64,000 nucleotides of DNA from an uncultured Robinsoniella sp. (GTDB lineage: Bacteria; Bacillota; Clostridia; Lachnospirales; Lachnospiraceae), in assembly GCA_900540475.1 (NCBI GenBank), contig UQGG01000017.1, positions 1-64,000 of the forward strand, given 5' to 3'. The notes below the pieces were generated by a model that was not told the DNA's origin, did not search any database, and saw nothing but the letters and a program-made list of their open reading frames with translations. Positions 25,600-34,623 of this stretch are shown one piece after another; the stretch's first letter is position 1; the number at the start of each line of letters is the position of its first letter. A program made the position numbers and the translations under genes.

Positions 25600-28500
25600 T
25601 TATTTTACTTTTATTCCCTGTACCTTAGACCAATTGCTGTAAACCTTTTTGCCGTTTACGATGATATAAGTTCTCACCTTAAAATAATAGCTTTTTTGGG
25701 ATTTTAGCTTTTTATTGGTGTATTTCATCGTACTTTTTGCCGATAAGGATTTTACCTTTTGGTATTTTCCCTTTTTACTTGATGCACGATATAACTCATA
25801 TCCTTTGGCACGGGTAATCTTCTTAAAGGATACTGTCACCTGCTTTTTACCTGATTTTAATGTCAGCTTTGGTGCTTCCGGCTTGGTGGCAGTTACAAAA
25901 GGTACCGATTCCTTACCCTTAACAATCTTTTTATTATTTATGATTGTATAGGGAATTATTTTATAGTAATAAATTTTGCCGCTTTTCAGCTTACTATTTT
26001 TTAATGATGCTGCGGATGCCTTGGTTATTTTAGCTATCTTTGAATATGTTCCTTTTTTGCTGGTAGATCGATAAATATAATAACCGTCTGCACCGGCAGC
26101 CTTTGCCCATTTAAGCGTAATTGTTGTTGTACTTCTTGTCTTAAGCCCTAACCTTGTGTCGCTTGGCAAGATCCGAAATACTACTTTTTTTGTTCCTGAA
26201 TAGCCACCTGTTCCGGTTACAATTATGACTGCTTCGCCGACTGCTTTATTATTCTGATAGGACAAAGTATAATCCATGCCCGCTTTCAGAGTTTTTGTAC
26301 CATGCTTTAATGTAATTCCGGGCTTCAGCTCTTTTCCTGTATAATAACAGTTCGGTATTGCAGATAGCGTTAAGCTATTAATATCCACCGGCTTTACAAT
26401 AGGTTTATCTGCCGGCTTCAATGCTGCAATCGCTTCTTGCAGTGCATAAACGATGGTATCTACTTCATCTTGTGTGGCATCTGCTTTATCATTTATAGTA
26501 TTTGCATTCATCAGCTCTGTTTCAAATACAAGCCAGCTGGATTCTGTGTAATCTGCCTTTTTCTTATCACTATTAAGATGAATAAGTTCCTGCAACGCCG
26601 ATTTATCTACCGTCTGAGGTACGGTTTCTAAATTCGCTGCTGCCTGTTCCAGTGCCTCTGCTGCTGCATCTACCTCTTCTTGTGTGGCATCTGCTTTCTC
26701 ATTTATAGCATTTGCATTCACCAGCTCCGTTTCAAATACAAGCCAGCTGGACTCTGTGTAATCAGACTTTTTCTTATCACTATTAAGATGAATAAGTTCC
26801 TGTAACGCCGATTTATCTACCGTCTGGGGTACGGTTTCTAAATCCGCCGCTGCCTGTTCCAGTGCCTCTGCTGCTGCATCCACCTCTTCTTGTATGGCAT
26901 CTGCTTTCTCATTTACAGTATTTGCATTCATCAGCTCTGTTTCAAATACAAGCCAGCTGGACTCCGTATAATCTTCTTTTATTCTGTCCTTATTATCATC
27001 AATCAGCTTTTGTAACACAGATTTGTCTACGATAACCTCTCCCATAACCTCACCATAGACCTTGAATTCAATAATCGTATAAGCAAATCCTGTCCCGCAC
27101 TTAATACCCTGGAAGCGGACAAAACGTCCCCTGGTATTTTCCATTAATGGGATTGCACTATAATTTGCTTTTCCGTCTGTAATATGTGCCGCGTCAGTCC
27201 ATGTGCCGTCTTCACCGGTATCGGATACCTGTATCTTGTATTCTTTTCCGTAAGCAATTTCCCATTCAATATGTACCTCACTGAGTGCATACATTTCACC
27301 TAAATCCACCTGCAGCCATGCCGCATCACGTACGCTCTCAGCCACACCATTATAAGGTGCTGCCCATCTGGAGGCGGTATTGGAATCATCATCAACCGCT
27401 TTTTCCGGTCCATAACCTTCGGTAAATGCACTTGCTTTGGTATCTTTTCCTATTGCAATACTTTTCGGCAAAATATGTACTTCGATACTGGCTTCAATGC
27501 TGCCGTCACCATTGCTGGCTGTAATTATGGATGTCCCCACAGACTTTGGTGTCAGCTCACCAGTCTGGGACACTTCTGCAATATCAAGATCAGAGCTGCT
27601 CCATACCACTGCTTCACTGGCATTCATAGGTGTTAAGGTGGGAACGAGGGTCGCGGATTTATGAATATCAACATACGCTTGTGTATTGTCAAAGTTAATG
27701 TCTGACAGGGGCACTTCTGAATCCTTTGGATAACGCAGCTCCATTGAGCTAAGCTGAGGCACCCACGCTCTGTCTCCGCCATTTATGGTAATACGCAGGT
27801 AATTCGTTCCTTCCAGTAACGCTGGAGACTCGTAAATGTCCCGATAAAATTTAAGGGTCGTGCCGTCCGGATTGGTATTTACAGGTGTTATAACCGTCCA
27901 GCTGTCATCCTCTCCGGTTGGAGATACCTCGAAACTTATGGTTCCGTTCTTAACAAGATTGGTTTTATATGCATTTAGCGTAAACGAGCTAAGCCCCTCA
28001 ATCTTGTATACTAGATATGCCTTTGCTGTATCCAGCCGCTGAAAGACAGTTGCGCCATCTCTCCCTTCCGGATTATCTGCCGGAACCTCTCCGACTGTCC
28101 AGTTGTTACTACGGTCATATACCTTTGAAAAATCCTCAAAGTTTTCCGCCAAAGTTTCCTCTTCCACTGGCTCTGGCCCTTCACCCGGGGTTCCATATAT
28201 TTCAAATTCCCGGAGGGAAGCACCATATTTAGTTGCCGCCTCAACCTCGCTCATCCGAACATAGCGGGCGGTAATATCCGTCTCTCCCAGCTTAAGCTTA
28301 TGCTTTACCACATTATCACCATATAATGTTTTTTCTCCATTGGTAATCGTTTCAACTGTTTTCCAGTTTACACTGTCATTGGAAACGTCTATGGTATACT
28401 TAGAGCAGTAAGCACCTTCCCAAAACAAATTAACCGTATCGAGATTATAATAATCCCCCAAGTCTATAAAAATCCATTCTCCGCTCTTGTTTCGATTAGA

Positions 28501-31230
28501 TCCCCACCTTGTTCCAAGAGAACCGTCAGTTGCATATTCCACCAAAAGACCATTATCATAAAAGGAACTTGCCGTCGCCGTTTTCTTCAGCGCCAGATTG
28601 GTTAATCCATCTTCTGTCACTTCATTTATAATGAATCCACTGCCACTTGATTCTGTACAGTAAATACGGACGTAGACTGCAACATCATTGATTTCATATG
28701 TTTTTATGCCTCCTGCTCCGTCCTCCACTTCCACTGCATCGTGCCAATATAATCCATCATGGGAAAGCTGTATTTTATATTTTTTTGCATATTCACTGCC
28801 CCAATCAATAGTCAGCTGCGATATCAGTTTTGACGCCCCCTGGGCATCTGCCATATAGCTAACCCACTGATCCCCGTTATTTTCAGATTGCCAATAGGTA
28901 GCGGTATTGTTATCCCTGATACAGGAAGGGTCGTTTGGCTCCACGTAAGAGCTTGCCGCAATTGTGCTGCTCTTACCTTCCTCCATCGTCTGAGTCTGAC
29001 CGGCATAGGGAAGTGCTTTTGTAATAAAACAAGTGGTTGACTGCATATCACCGCGTGTTATCTTAACATTTACAAACTGTCCAGGCAGATTATCGGTTAC
29101 GGCTACAGAGATTTTTGCCCTTTCTTCGCTTTCATCTACCATGACTACACAGGGGAAATCTACCGAAATCGTTTCTTCATTGCCCACTTTTAGTTCACCT
29201 GGCTCGTAAAAACTGATTTGTGTCAGCTTTAAACCATTGTGGCGGACTGCCTGAATGTCAGGTGTGTTGGAAAGAATCTCAATTTCATTGGCTGTTGCAT
29301 AAGCCTCTGTCTCTGCAGCTGTTCTTCCCGGATATACAATGTAGGCATAGGAACCATCTGTGGGCTTTGTCCCGTGATTTAAATATGCCATAAAGGTATC
29401 GGCAGCCTCGGTCTGCTTTTCGTCAGACCATAGAGAGGGAACCCCTTTTTGCTGCTTATTGCTTACAAAAACATTGGTTTCTTCCGGGAATACATAACCG
29501 ATCTGGTCATTGTGCAGCCAGGTTGTCTGATACATTGCTGCATCTGTCCCGGAAGCAACCGTTGAACCACCCGGGGTATCTCCTACTGTTACCGTACCTG
29601 CCTTTGCCTGATTCAGCGTAGTATGTACCTCTACCGAATGATTGGACTGAATCTGGGCTCCAAGTGCCACATATTCATCATCAAAAAAGAATACACTCTT
29701 TTTTCCTTTGGTGTCCCATTTGTTCAAATCATAGGCAGTAGCGCCGTAGGTTCCGTCAGAAACTGCCGCCGTTCGCTTTGATGCACTTCCCGGCTGATAA
29801 TTATTGGTATTTGTCGGTACCGCTGTCGGCGCAGTCGTTCCGGGTACATGCTTCCAGTCAAAGGTGGGGTAAACCTTGATATATTCGTCACCCTCAACCA
29901 TAACCGTCGTGGCTGCCGCCGTAGCCCAGTAAATGGAATTGCCGTAGTTTTCACCCTCGGGCCAGGACCCCCGCCATTCACCGCCGGTAATAAAATTGGA
30001 ATCCATCTTGACATTGACACCGTAGTTTTTCCTCATATGGGATGCATAAGCAGCACGCCACATATAATAATTGCCATCCAGTCCATTATCCTTTGATTCA
30101 CCCTTTAAATTTGCCAGAAGCTTCTCGTATTCCGCTACCCGCTCCGGATTCGGATCAGAAGCAATCATTCGTTCCACCGGCTCTACATATTCATAGGCAT
30201 AATTAGCATATCCAGCATAGTCTTTATTGCGCCGGTATCCATGATAGACCTCAAGCAAATCCTGGCGGATGGTCCAGCGGATACCATCTAGCATGTAGTC
30301 ACCCATCATATCCGTAACAGATTCATCAATTGCAAACTGTGTTCCCCTCAGCATATAAATCCAGAATGACATATCCCGAAACATTGCCATTCCGTAGCCG
30401 TTTCCGTAAAAAAGGCGGCCATGGAACATAAAGCTGTTGTCCACCTGAACTCCTTCGGCGAAGTTGGCGCCGTCTGCCACATTCAGACAAATGGAAATGC
30501 GGTCATTGATTACTTTTTTTAGCTTCTCTTCATTTCCCTGAAGTAATTCGGCATAAAGCTGGTTTTGTGCCAGCCAAAGTGCATTTTGCCCGTGTTTATC
30601 TCCGGTGGGGGCATTTTCTGTTACATAAAGCTTATCAATCAGGATGTTCCATGCTTCTTCGGAAAGCTCCCCTTCTAAAAACAGGGCAATCCTGGCAAAG
30701 CGAAGCTGTACCCCAATGGTATTTTCCCACCAGTTTTTTGAATAGGGTCCTGCATAATTGGGGTTACTTGGATGAACGCGAATTGATCCCCAGTAAATCA
30801 GTGCCTGATTCACTGCTTTCAATAGCTGATCCTTCGTATCCCCATGATCCTTATGGCGGTATGCTATTGCCATTGCCTGCATTCTGTCAAGCGCCAGGTA
30901 GGAGCCCCAATTCTTTCCATATGCAGCACTTTCCGTACTCAGGTATTCCACATCTGCCCAGCTGCCGTCAGCCTGCAGATTGTTCATGTAGTCTTCTGCC
31001 TGGCTGACATAACAGGTATCTACCTTCGCATCGTCATCAATTGTATCATATTTCAAAAAATACTCAATTAATCGCTCTTTAATGATTTCCATGTCGTCAG
31101 CAGCCGTATTTTCATCTGCTGCCCTGGCAAATGTCACCGGAAGTATTGAGACTGCCATAACAACTGCCATAAATAACGCAGTTGCCCGTAAAAGCACAAA
31201 GGTAGTAATCTTGTTGCTTGTTCTTTTCAT
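25600..31230 (-). CDS. Secreted multimodular polysaccharide lyase family 8
   Basis: This 1876-residue protein has a Sec signal peptide (1-37, cut after ARA). The PL8 alpha/alpha toroid (about 45-400) contains NWWENTIGVQLRFA (Asn166 onward), HGQN and DNSFMFHGRLFYGNGYG with likely catalytic His270 and a Tyr. The PL8 beta-sandwich follows (to about 745). Then come two F5/8C discoidin-like domains (about 755-1030), a beta-rich module (1045-1190), a Big_2 domain (1195-1275), a third F5/8C domain (1280-1420), three near-identical 70-residue FIVAR repeats (1400-1610), a Gly-rich cell-surface domain and two FN3-like domains at the C-terminus. No LPxTG motif is present. PL8 enzymes cut hyaluronan, chondroitin or xanthan. 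It is the last gene of the second ABC operon, 25 bp after a permease gene. Confidence 0.92.
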   Translation of the reverse strand: MKRTSNKITTFVLLRATALFMAVVMAVSILPVTFARAADENTAADDMEIIKERLIEYFLKYDTIDDDAKVDTCYVSQAEDYMNNLQADGSWADVEYLSTESAAYGKNWGSYLALDRMQAMAIAYRHKDHGDTKDQLLKAVNQALIYWGSIRVHPSNPNYAGPYSKNWWENTIGVQLRFARIALFLEGELSEEAWNILIDKLYVTENAPTGDKHGQNALWLAQNQLYAELLQGNEEKLKKVINDRISICLNVADGANFAEGVQVDNSFMFHGRLFYGNGYGMAMFRDMSFWIYMLRGTQFAIDESVTDMMGDYMLDGIRWTIRQDLLEVYHGYRRNKDYAGYANYAYEYVEPVERMIASDPNPERVAEYEKLLANLKGESKDNGLDGNYYMWRAAYASHMRKNYGVNVKMDSNFITGGEWRGSWPEGENYGNSIYWATAAATTVMVEGDEYIKVYPTFDWKHVPGTTAPTAVPTNTNNYQPGSASKRTAAVSDGTYGATAYDLNKWDTKGKKSVFFFDDEYVALGAQIQSNHSVEVHTTLNQAKAGTVTVGDTPGGSTVASGTDAAMYQTTWLHNDQIGYVFPEETNVFVSNKQQKGVPSLWSDEKQTEAADTFMAYLNHGTKPTDGSYAYIVYPGRTAAETEAYATANEIEILSNTPDIQAVRHNGLKLTQISFYEPGELKVGNEETISVDFPCVVMVDESEERAKISVAVTDNLPGQFVNVKITRGDMQSTTCFITKALPYAGQTQTMEEGKSSTIAASSYVEPNDPSCIRDNNTATYWQSENNGDQWVSYMADAQGASKLISQLTIDWGSEYAKKYKIQLSHDGLYWHDAVEVEDGAGGIKTYEINDVAVYVRIYCTESSGSGFIINEVTEDGLTNLALKKTATASSFYDNGLLVEYATDGSLGTRWGSNRNKSGEWIFIDLGDYYNLDTVNLFWEGAYCSKYTIDVSNDSVNWKTVETITNGEKTLYGDNVVKHKLKLGETDITARYVRMSEVEAATKYGASLREFEIYGTPGEGPEPVEEETLAENFEDFSKVYDRSNNWTVGEVPADNPEGRDGATVFQRLDTAKAYLVYKIEGLSSFTLNAYKTNLVKNGTISFEVSPTGEDDSWTVITPVNTNPDGTTLKFYRDIYESPALLEGTNYLRITINGGDRAWVPQLSSMELRYPKDSEVPLSDINFDNTQAYVDIHKSATLVPTLTPMNASEAVVWSSSDLDIAEVSQTGELTPKSVGTSIITASNGDGSIEASIEVHILPKSIAIGKDTKASAFTEGYGPEKAVDDDSNTASRWAAPYNGVAESVRDAAWLQVDLGEMYALSEVHIEWEIAYGKEYKIQVSDTGEDGTWTDAAHITDGKANYSAIPLMENTRGRFVRFQGIKCGTGFAYTIIEFKVYGEVMGEVIVDKSVLQKLIDDNKDRIKEDYTESSWLVFETELMNANTVNEKADAIQEEVDAAAEALEQAAADLETVPQTVDKSALQELIHLNSDKKKSDYTESSWLVFETELVNANAINEKADATQEEVDAAAEALEQAAANLETVPQTVDKSALQELIHLNSDKKKADYTESSWLVFETELMNANTINDKADATQDEVDTIVYALQEAIAALKPADKPIVKPVDINSLTLSAIPNCYYTGKELKPGITLKHGTKTLKAGMDYTLSYQNNKAVGEAVIIVTGTGGYSGTKKVVFRILPSDTRLGLKTRSTTTITLKWAKAAGADGYYIYRSTSKKGTYSKIAKITKASAASLKNSKLKSGKIYYYKIIPYTIINNKKIVKGKESVPFVTATKPEAPKLTLKSGKKQVTVSFKKITRAKGYELYRASSKKGKYQKVKSLSAKSTMKYTNKKLKSQKSYYFKVRTYIIVNGKKVYSNWSKVQGIKVK
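26404..27030 (-). repeat. Three tandem 210-bp repeats encoding FIVAR domains
   Basis: Copies begin (reverse strand) at 27030, 26820 and 26610, each with VDKS(A/V)LQ(E/K)LI and ESSWLVFETEL. The last two are nearly identical at DNA level; the end of the third diverges into the next domain. Recombination could change copy number. Confidence 0.85.
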
Positions 31231-31255
31231 GGATATTCCTCCTACTTTTTCAATT

Positions 31256-32077
31256 TTATCCCTTCACTCCACTCATTGAAACTCCCTGAATAATCTGCTT
31301 TTGCAGCAGTATAAACATCAACATCGCCGGTATTGCGGCAACTGCACTGGCTGTCATTATGGTATTAAGAACATGGTTGTTATTAGATAAAAAGGTTGGA
31401 ATACCCGTGGCAAGCAGCATCTTTTCCGGAGATGTAATCGATATGTACGGCCAAATAAAGCTATTCCACGCTAGCAGGAAATTAAAGATCCCAACCGATA
31501 CCATAGATGATTTTGTCAGCGGCAGACAGATTGAAGCCCAAATTCGAAACTTTTTACAGCCCTCTAACTGGGCAGCTTCAATATAGTCATTGGGTATTCC
31601 ATCCATAAATTGCTTGAGCAAAATAATTCCCAGCGGATTGGTGAGTCCGGGAAGAATAATTCCCCAGACGTTGTCAATCAGATTAAGCTGAAGTGACACA
31701 TTATAAAGAGGAATAAGGATTGCTTCCGTAGGAATTAAAAGCCCCAGCGTTATAAAAACATAGAAAAATTTCTTAGACTTGAACGTTAGCTTTGAAAAAG
31801 CAAAGGCTGCCATGGAACAAATAATAACACTGAGCAGCATAGTTGCTAATGCCACCCATAAGCTGTTCCAGGTCCACCTGAGAATCTGGGATTCCGCCAA
31901 TACTTTCTTAAAATTATAAAGTGTCAGATTTGAATAATTAAACCATTCCCCAATGGTGATTGCCGAATTCCCCTCCGGCTTTAAAGAGACAATCAGCATC
32001 CAATAAATTGGTATAAAAAATAAGATTGCCACCAAAAAGGAGATGATTGTCAGTAATATACTTTTTTTCTTTTTCAT
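31256..32077 (-). CDS. Carbohydrate ABC transporter permease (MalG type)
   Basis: This 273-residue protein has six membrane segments and the EAA loop IEAAQLEGCKKFRIWASICL. It ends GVSMSGVKG, typical for MalG-like permeases. Its ATG overlaps the stop of the MalF-type gene by one base (TAATG), so translation is coupled. It precedes the PL8 gene. Confidence 0.93.
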   Translation of the reverse strand: MKKKKSILLTIISFLVAILFFIPIYWMLIVSLKPEGNSAITIGEWFNYSNLTLYNFKKVLAESQILRWTWNSLWVALATMLLSVIICSMAAFAFSKLTFKSKKFFYVFITLGLLIPTEAILIPLYNVSLQLNLIDNVWGIILPGLTNPLGIILLKQFMDGIPNDYIEAAQLEGCKKFRIWASICLPLTKSSMVSVGIFNFLLAWNSFIWPYISITSPEKMLLATGIPTFLSNNNHVLNTIMTASAVAAIPAMLMFILLQKQIIQGVSMSGVKG

Positions 32078-32973
32078 TATCCTGCCTCCTTGGCTGCCCG
32101 GTTCTGCAAAAATACAAATATCAGCATAAAGACACTGTAAACTAAGGAAATAGCGGCTGCTTCACCAAATAAATCCTTTTTAAATCCGGTATTATAAATA
32201 TACATGATCATGGTTCGGGTAGAATCCCCAGGACCGCCACCTGTCATAATCTGAGTCTGGCCAAACAGCTTAAGTCCCCCAATTACCTGAAAGAATATCT
32301 GGACAATCGTAATATTTTTAAGGGATGGCAGGGTGATATATCGAAATTTCTGCCATGCATTAGCGCCATCTATGCCCGCCGCCTCATAATAGGATTCGGG
32401 TATCTCCTGCAGGGCGGATAAATAGAGTACCATTACAAAACCCACGCCCCACCACACTGAGGTAAGGACTACCGACCACCACACCACACTCTTATCGGTC
32501 AGCCAGTTGACGGATGGTAAGTTAAATGCATTCAGTATGACATTAAACAGACCGCGCCGTGAATCATACAGCTTTAGCCAAATAAACGAAACTACGGAAA
32601 CGGAAAGAACATACGGCAAAAAGTAAGCACTTCTCACCAGCGTTCTGCCGATAATTTTGCTATTTACCAACATCGCCAGCAGCAAACCCGTAACAATGAT
32701 TACCGGTGTACTAATCAGCACATAGTAAATAGAATGCCACAGATATTTGTAAAAAGACGAGGAAGACAGCACCTTTATGTAATTATCAAGACCGATAAAA
32801 TCAACCTTGCCCAGAATCGTCCATTTGTGCATACTGACATAGGCACCATTAAAAACCGGCCATAAAAAGAAAATTACGAATAGTATGAGAAAAGGGGCTA
32901 AAAAACCAATAGCCCCTATTTCCTGTTTTATCCCATCGTATCTTCTCGTGTTTTTTGCAACTTTTCGTTTCAT
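32077..32973 (-). CDS. Carbohydrate ABC transporter permease (MalF type)
   Basis: This 298-residue protein has six membrane segments and the EAA loop YEAAGIDGANAWQKFRYITL. The motif GGPGDSTRTMIMYIYNTGF near the C-terminus is typical of sugar MalF/UgpA permeases. It lies 26 bp after the binding-protein gene and forms a channel with the MalG-type protein. Confidence 0.93.
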   Translation of the reverse strand: MKRKVAKNTRRYDGIKQEIGAIGFLAPFLILFVIFFLWPVFNGAYVSMHKWTILGKVDFIGLDNYIKVLSSSSFYKYLWHSIYYVLISTPVIIVTGLLLAMLVNSKIIGRTLVRSAYFLPYVLSVSVVSFIWLKLYDSRRGLFNVILNAFNLPSVNWLTDKSVVWWSVVLTSVWWGVGFVMVLYLSALQEIPESYYEAAGIDGANAWQKFRYITLPSLKNITIVQIFFQVIGGLKLFGQTQIMTGGGPGDSTRTMIMYIYNTGFKKDLFGEAAAISLVYSVFMLIFVFLQNRAAKEAG

Positions 32974-32999
32974 TATTCACGCCTCTCTTCGATATGGAT

Positions 33000-34361
33000 T
33001 TATTGCAGTAAGGAGTTCACTTCCTCCTCGATTTTATTCAAACCTTCCTCAACTGTTACTTCTTTGAAAATAATTGTCTGTAATTGTTCTGTTATTACAG
33101 TATCCACTGCATTATAATTGTCAATCGGCGGTGCAAACTTAACCGTCTTTTGCGCCTTGACAAATTCATCACGATACGGCAATGCCTGATATTCATCACT
33201 CTCTGCTATTGCTGTACAAGCCGGCACATGACCTGCATTTCCCCAGATCTGCGCCCCCTGGGTGGAGAAATAAACCATGAATTTCATTGCTGCTTCCTTT
33301 TTCTGGGGATCGGTATACTCCGGAACCGTCAAGCCGTGAGAGCTTGCCCAGTGCGATTCGCTGCCAAAAATCGCCGGTAATGCCACTGCGCCAAACTTAT
33401 CGCCATTTTCTTCGGAAAAGAAATTACCTGCTTCCCATACTCCGCCAAACCAAATGGCACTTTCTCCATTTGCAAAGGTATCCCATGGATTCACATCGTT
33501 AATATCAGCAAGTCCGGTATCATAAGCATTCATATAAAAATCAAGAACTGCCTTTGCTTTCTCATTGTTGATATCCGCCTTGGAAAAATCTTCGCTAAGG
33601 ATATTCCCGCCTGCTTCATAATACAAATTATAGAATGGCTGGTTAAAGTACGGTGTATTTACTGAGAATGGCTGCTTGTCCGGAACTGCTGTCTTAATTT
33701 CTTCCAGGAACTTAGTAAATCCTTCCGGTGTTAAATCACCAAAATCAGGTGTTCCATCTTCTTTTAATTTTCCAGCCTGCTGAAGAATTTCTTTATTGTA
33801 ATAGCACAGGTGGAAATGCGTATCAATCGGTACAGAATAGTGCTTTCCATCAAAGGCTACTGCATCCATATTTAAGTCTGAAATCTCTGAAAAGTCAAAC
33901 CCAACTGCATCAGCCAGGGAATCCAGTTCAGCAAGCTGACCACCGCTTACAAAAGGAGCCAGCTTATCGGAATGGGTAACTGCCACATCCGGTCCCTTTC
34001 CGGAAGCTAAAGCTGCGCCGTATTTTGCGTAGAACTCGTTTGGCTCTAATCGGACTGCCTCTACCTCAACCTCACTCTGAGATTCATTAAAGTCCTTCAC
34101 GATCTGGTCACAAAAATCTCCCTCACCACCTGCAAACATATTCCAAAATGTGATCTTCACCTGATTACCAGTGTCGCTTGCTTCCTTTCCCTCTGCCGTG
34201 TCATCCGTCTTAGCTGTTTCATCTTTCTGTTCTGTTTCCTGGGACGAAGCCTCACTGCCTGTCGTTGTATCCTTTGCCTCCTCTTTGTTCCCACAGCCTG
34301 CAAGTGTTGTAATACACATGGATGCCGTAAGTACAGCTGCAAATAGTTTTTTTCTCTTCAT
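33000..34361 (-). CDS. ABC transporter sugar-binding lipoprotein (family 1)
   Basis: This 453-residue protein has a lipoprotein signal (TTLAGC, lipidated Cys23). A threonine/glutamate-rich linker (about 25-65) is followed by a MalE-like fold starting VKITFWNMFAGGEGDF. The motifs GKGPDVAVTHSDKLAPFV and WDTFANGESAIWFGGVW are typical of cluster B sugar-binding proteins. It is the first gene of the operon with both permeases and PL8, so it likely binds the oligosaccharides made by the lyase (inference). Confidence 0.93.
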   Translation of the reverse strand: MKRKKLFAAVLTASMCITTLAGCGNKEEAKDTTTGSEASSQETEQKDETAKTDDTAEGKEASDTGNQVKITFWNMFAGGEGDFCDQIVKDFNESQSEVEVEAVRLEPNEFYAKYGAALASGKGPDVAVTHSDKLAPFVSGGQLAELDSLADAVGFDFSEISDLNMDAVAFDGKHYSVPIDTHFHLCYYNKEILQQAGKLKEDGTPDFGDLTPEGFTKFLEEIKTAVPDKQPFSVNTPYFNQPFYNLYYEAGGNILSEDFSKADINNEKAKAVLDFYMNAYDTGLADINDVNPWDTFANGESAIWFGGVWEAGNFFSEENGDKFGAVALPAIFGSESHWASSHGLTVPEYTDPQKKEAAMKFMVYFSTQGAQIWGNAGHVPACTAIAESDEYQALPYRDEFVKAQKTVKFAPPIDNYNAVDTVITEQLQTIIFKEVTVEEGLNKIEEEVNSLLQ

Positions 34362-34390
34362 ATTTCCTTCCTCCTTCTTTTGATATCTGA

Positions 34391-34396
34391 ATTATA
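34391..34396 (-). promoter_or_regulatory. -10 box of the ABC-PL8 operon
   Basis: A perfect TATAAT on the reverse strand lies about 30 bp before the binding-protein gene. At 17 bp only TTTTTA serves as -35. A poor -35 fits activation by the adjacent YesN-type regulator. The gap 34397-34551 is AT-rich with no other clear feature. Confidence 0.4.
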
Positions 34397-34551
34397 CCGC
34401 CAAATTGCACATTTAAAAATGCAAAATCAGTCGATCTTATGTGTAATTATCGTATATGATTTATTTTTCGTTCTCTGTTCTTGCAATCTTTCTATTTAAT
34501 ATGTATTTTTTCCACATTATTTTATTTATTTTACACATGCATTTATAATTA

Positions 34552-34610
34552 CAAAAGAAAGTGAAGGACCCCTTACAAATCAGCTTTGTAAGGGACCCTT
34601 CACTTTCTTT
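34552..34610. terminator. Strong bidirectional terminator after the yesN-like gene
   Basis: A near-perfect 19-bp stem (arms 34561-34579 and 34585-34603; GTGAAGG..CCCTTACAAA with its complement) has T-rich flanks on both strands. It separates the two-component operon from the ABC-PL8 operon. Confidence 0.88.
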
Positions 34611-34623
34611 ACAATACCCCGCT

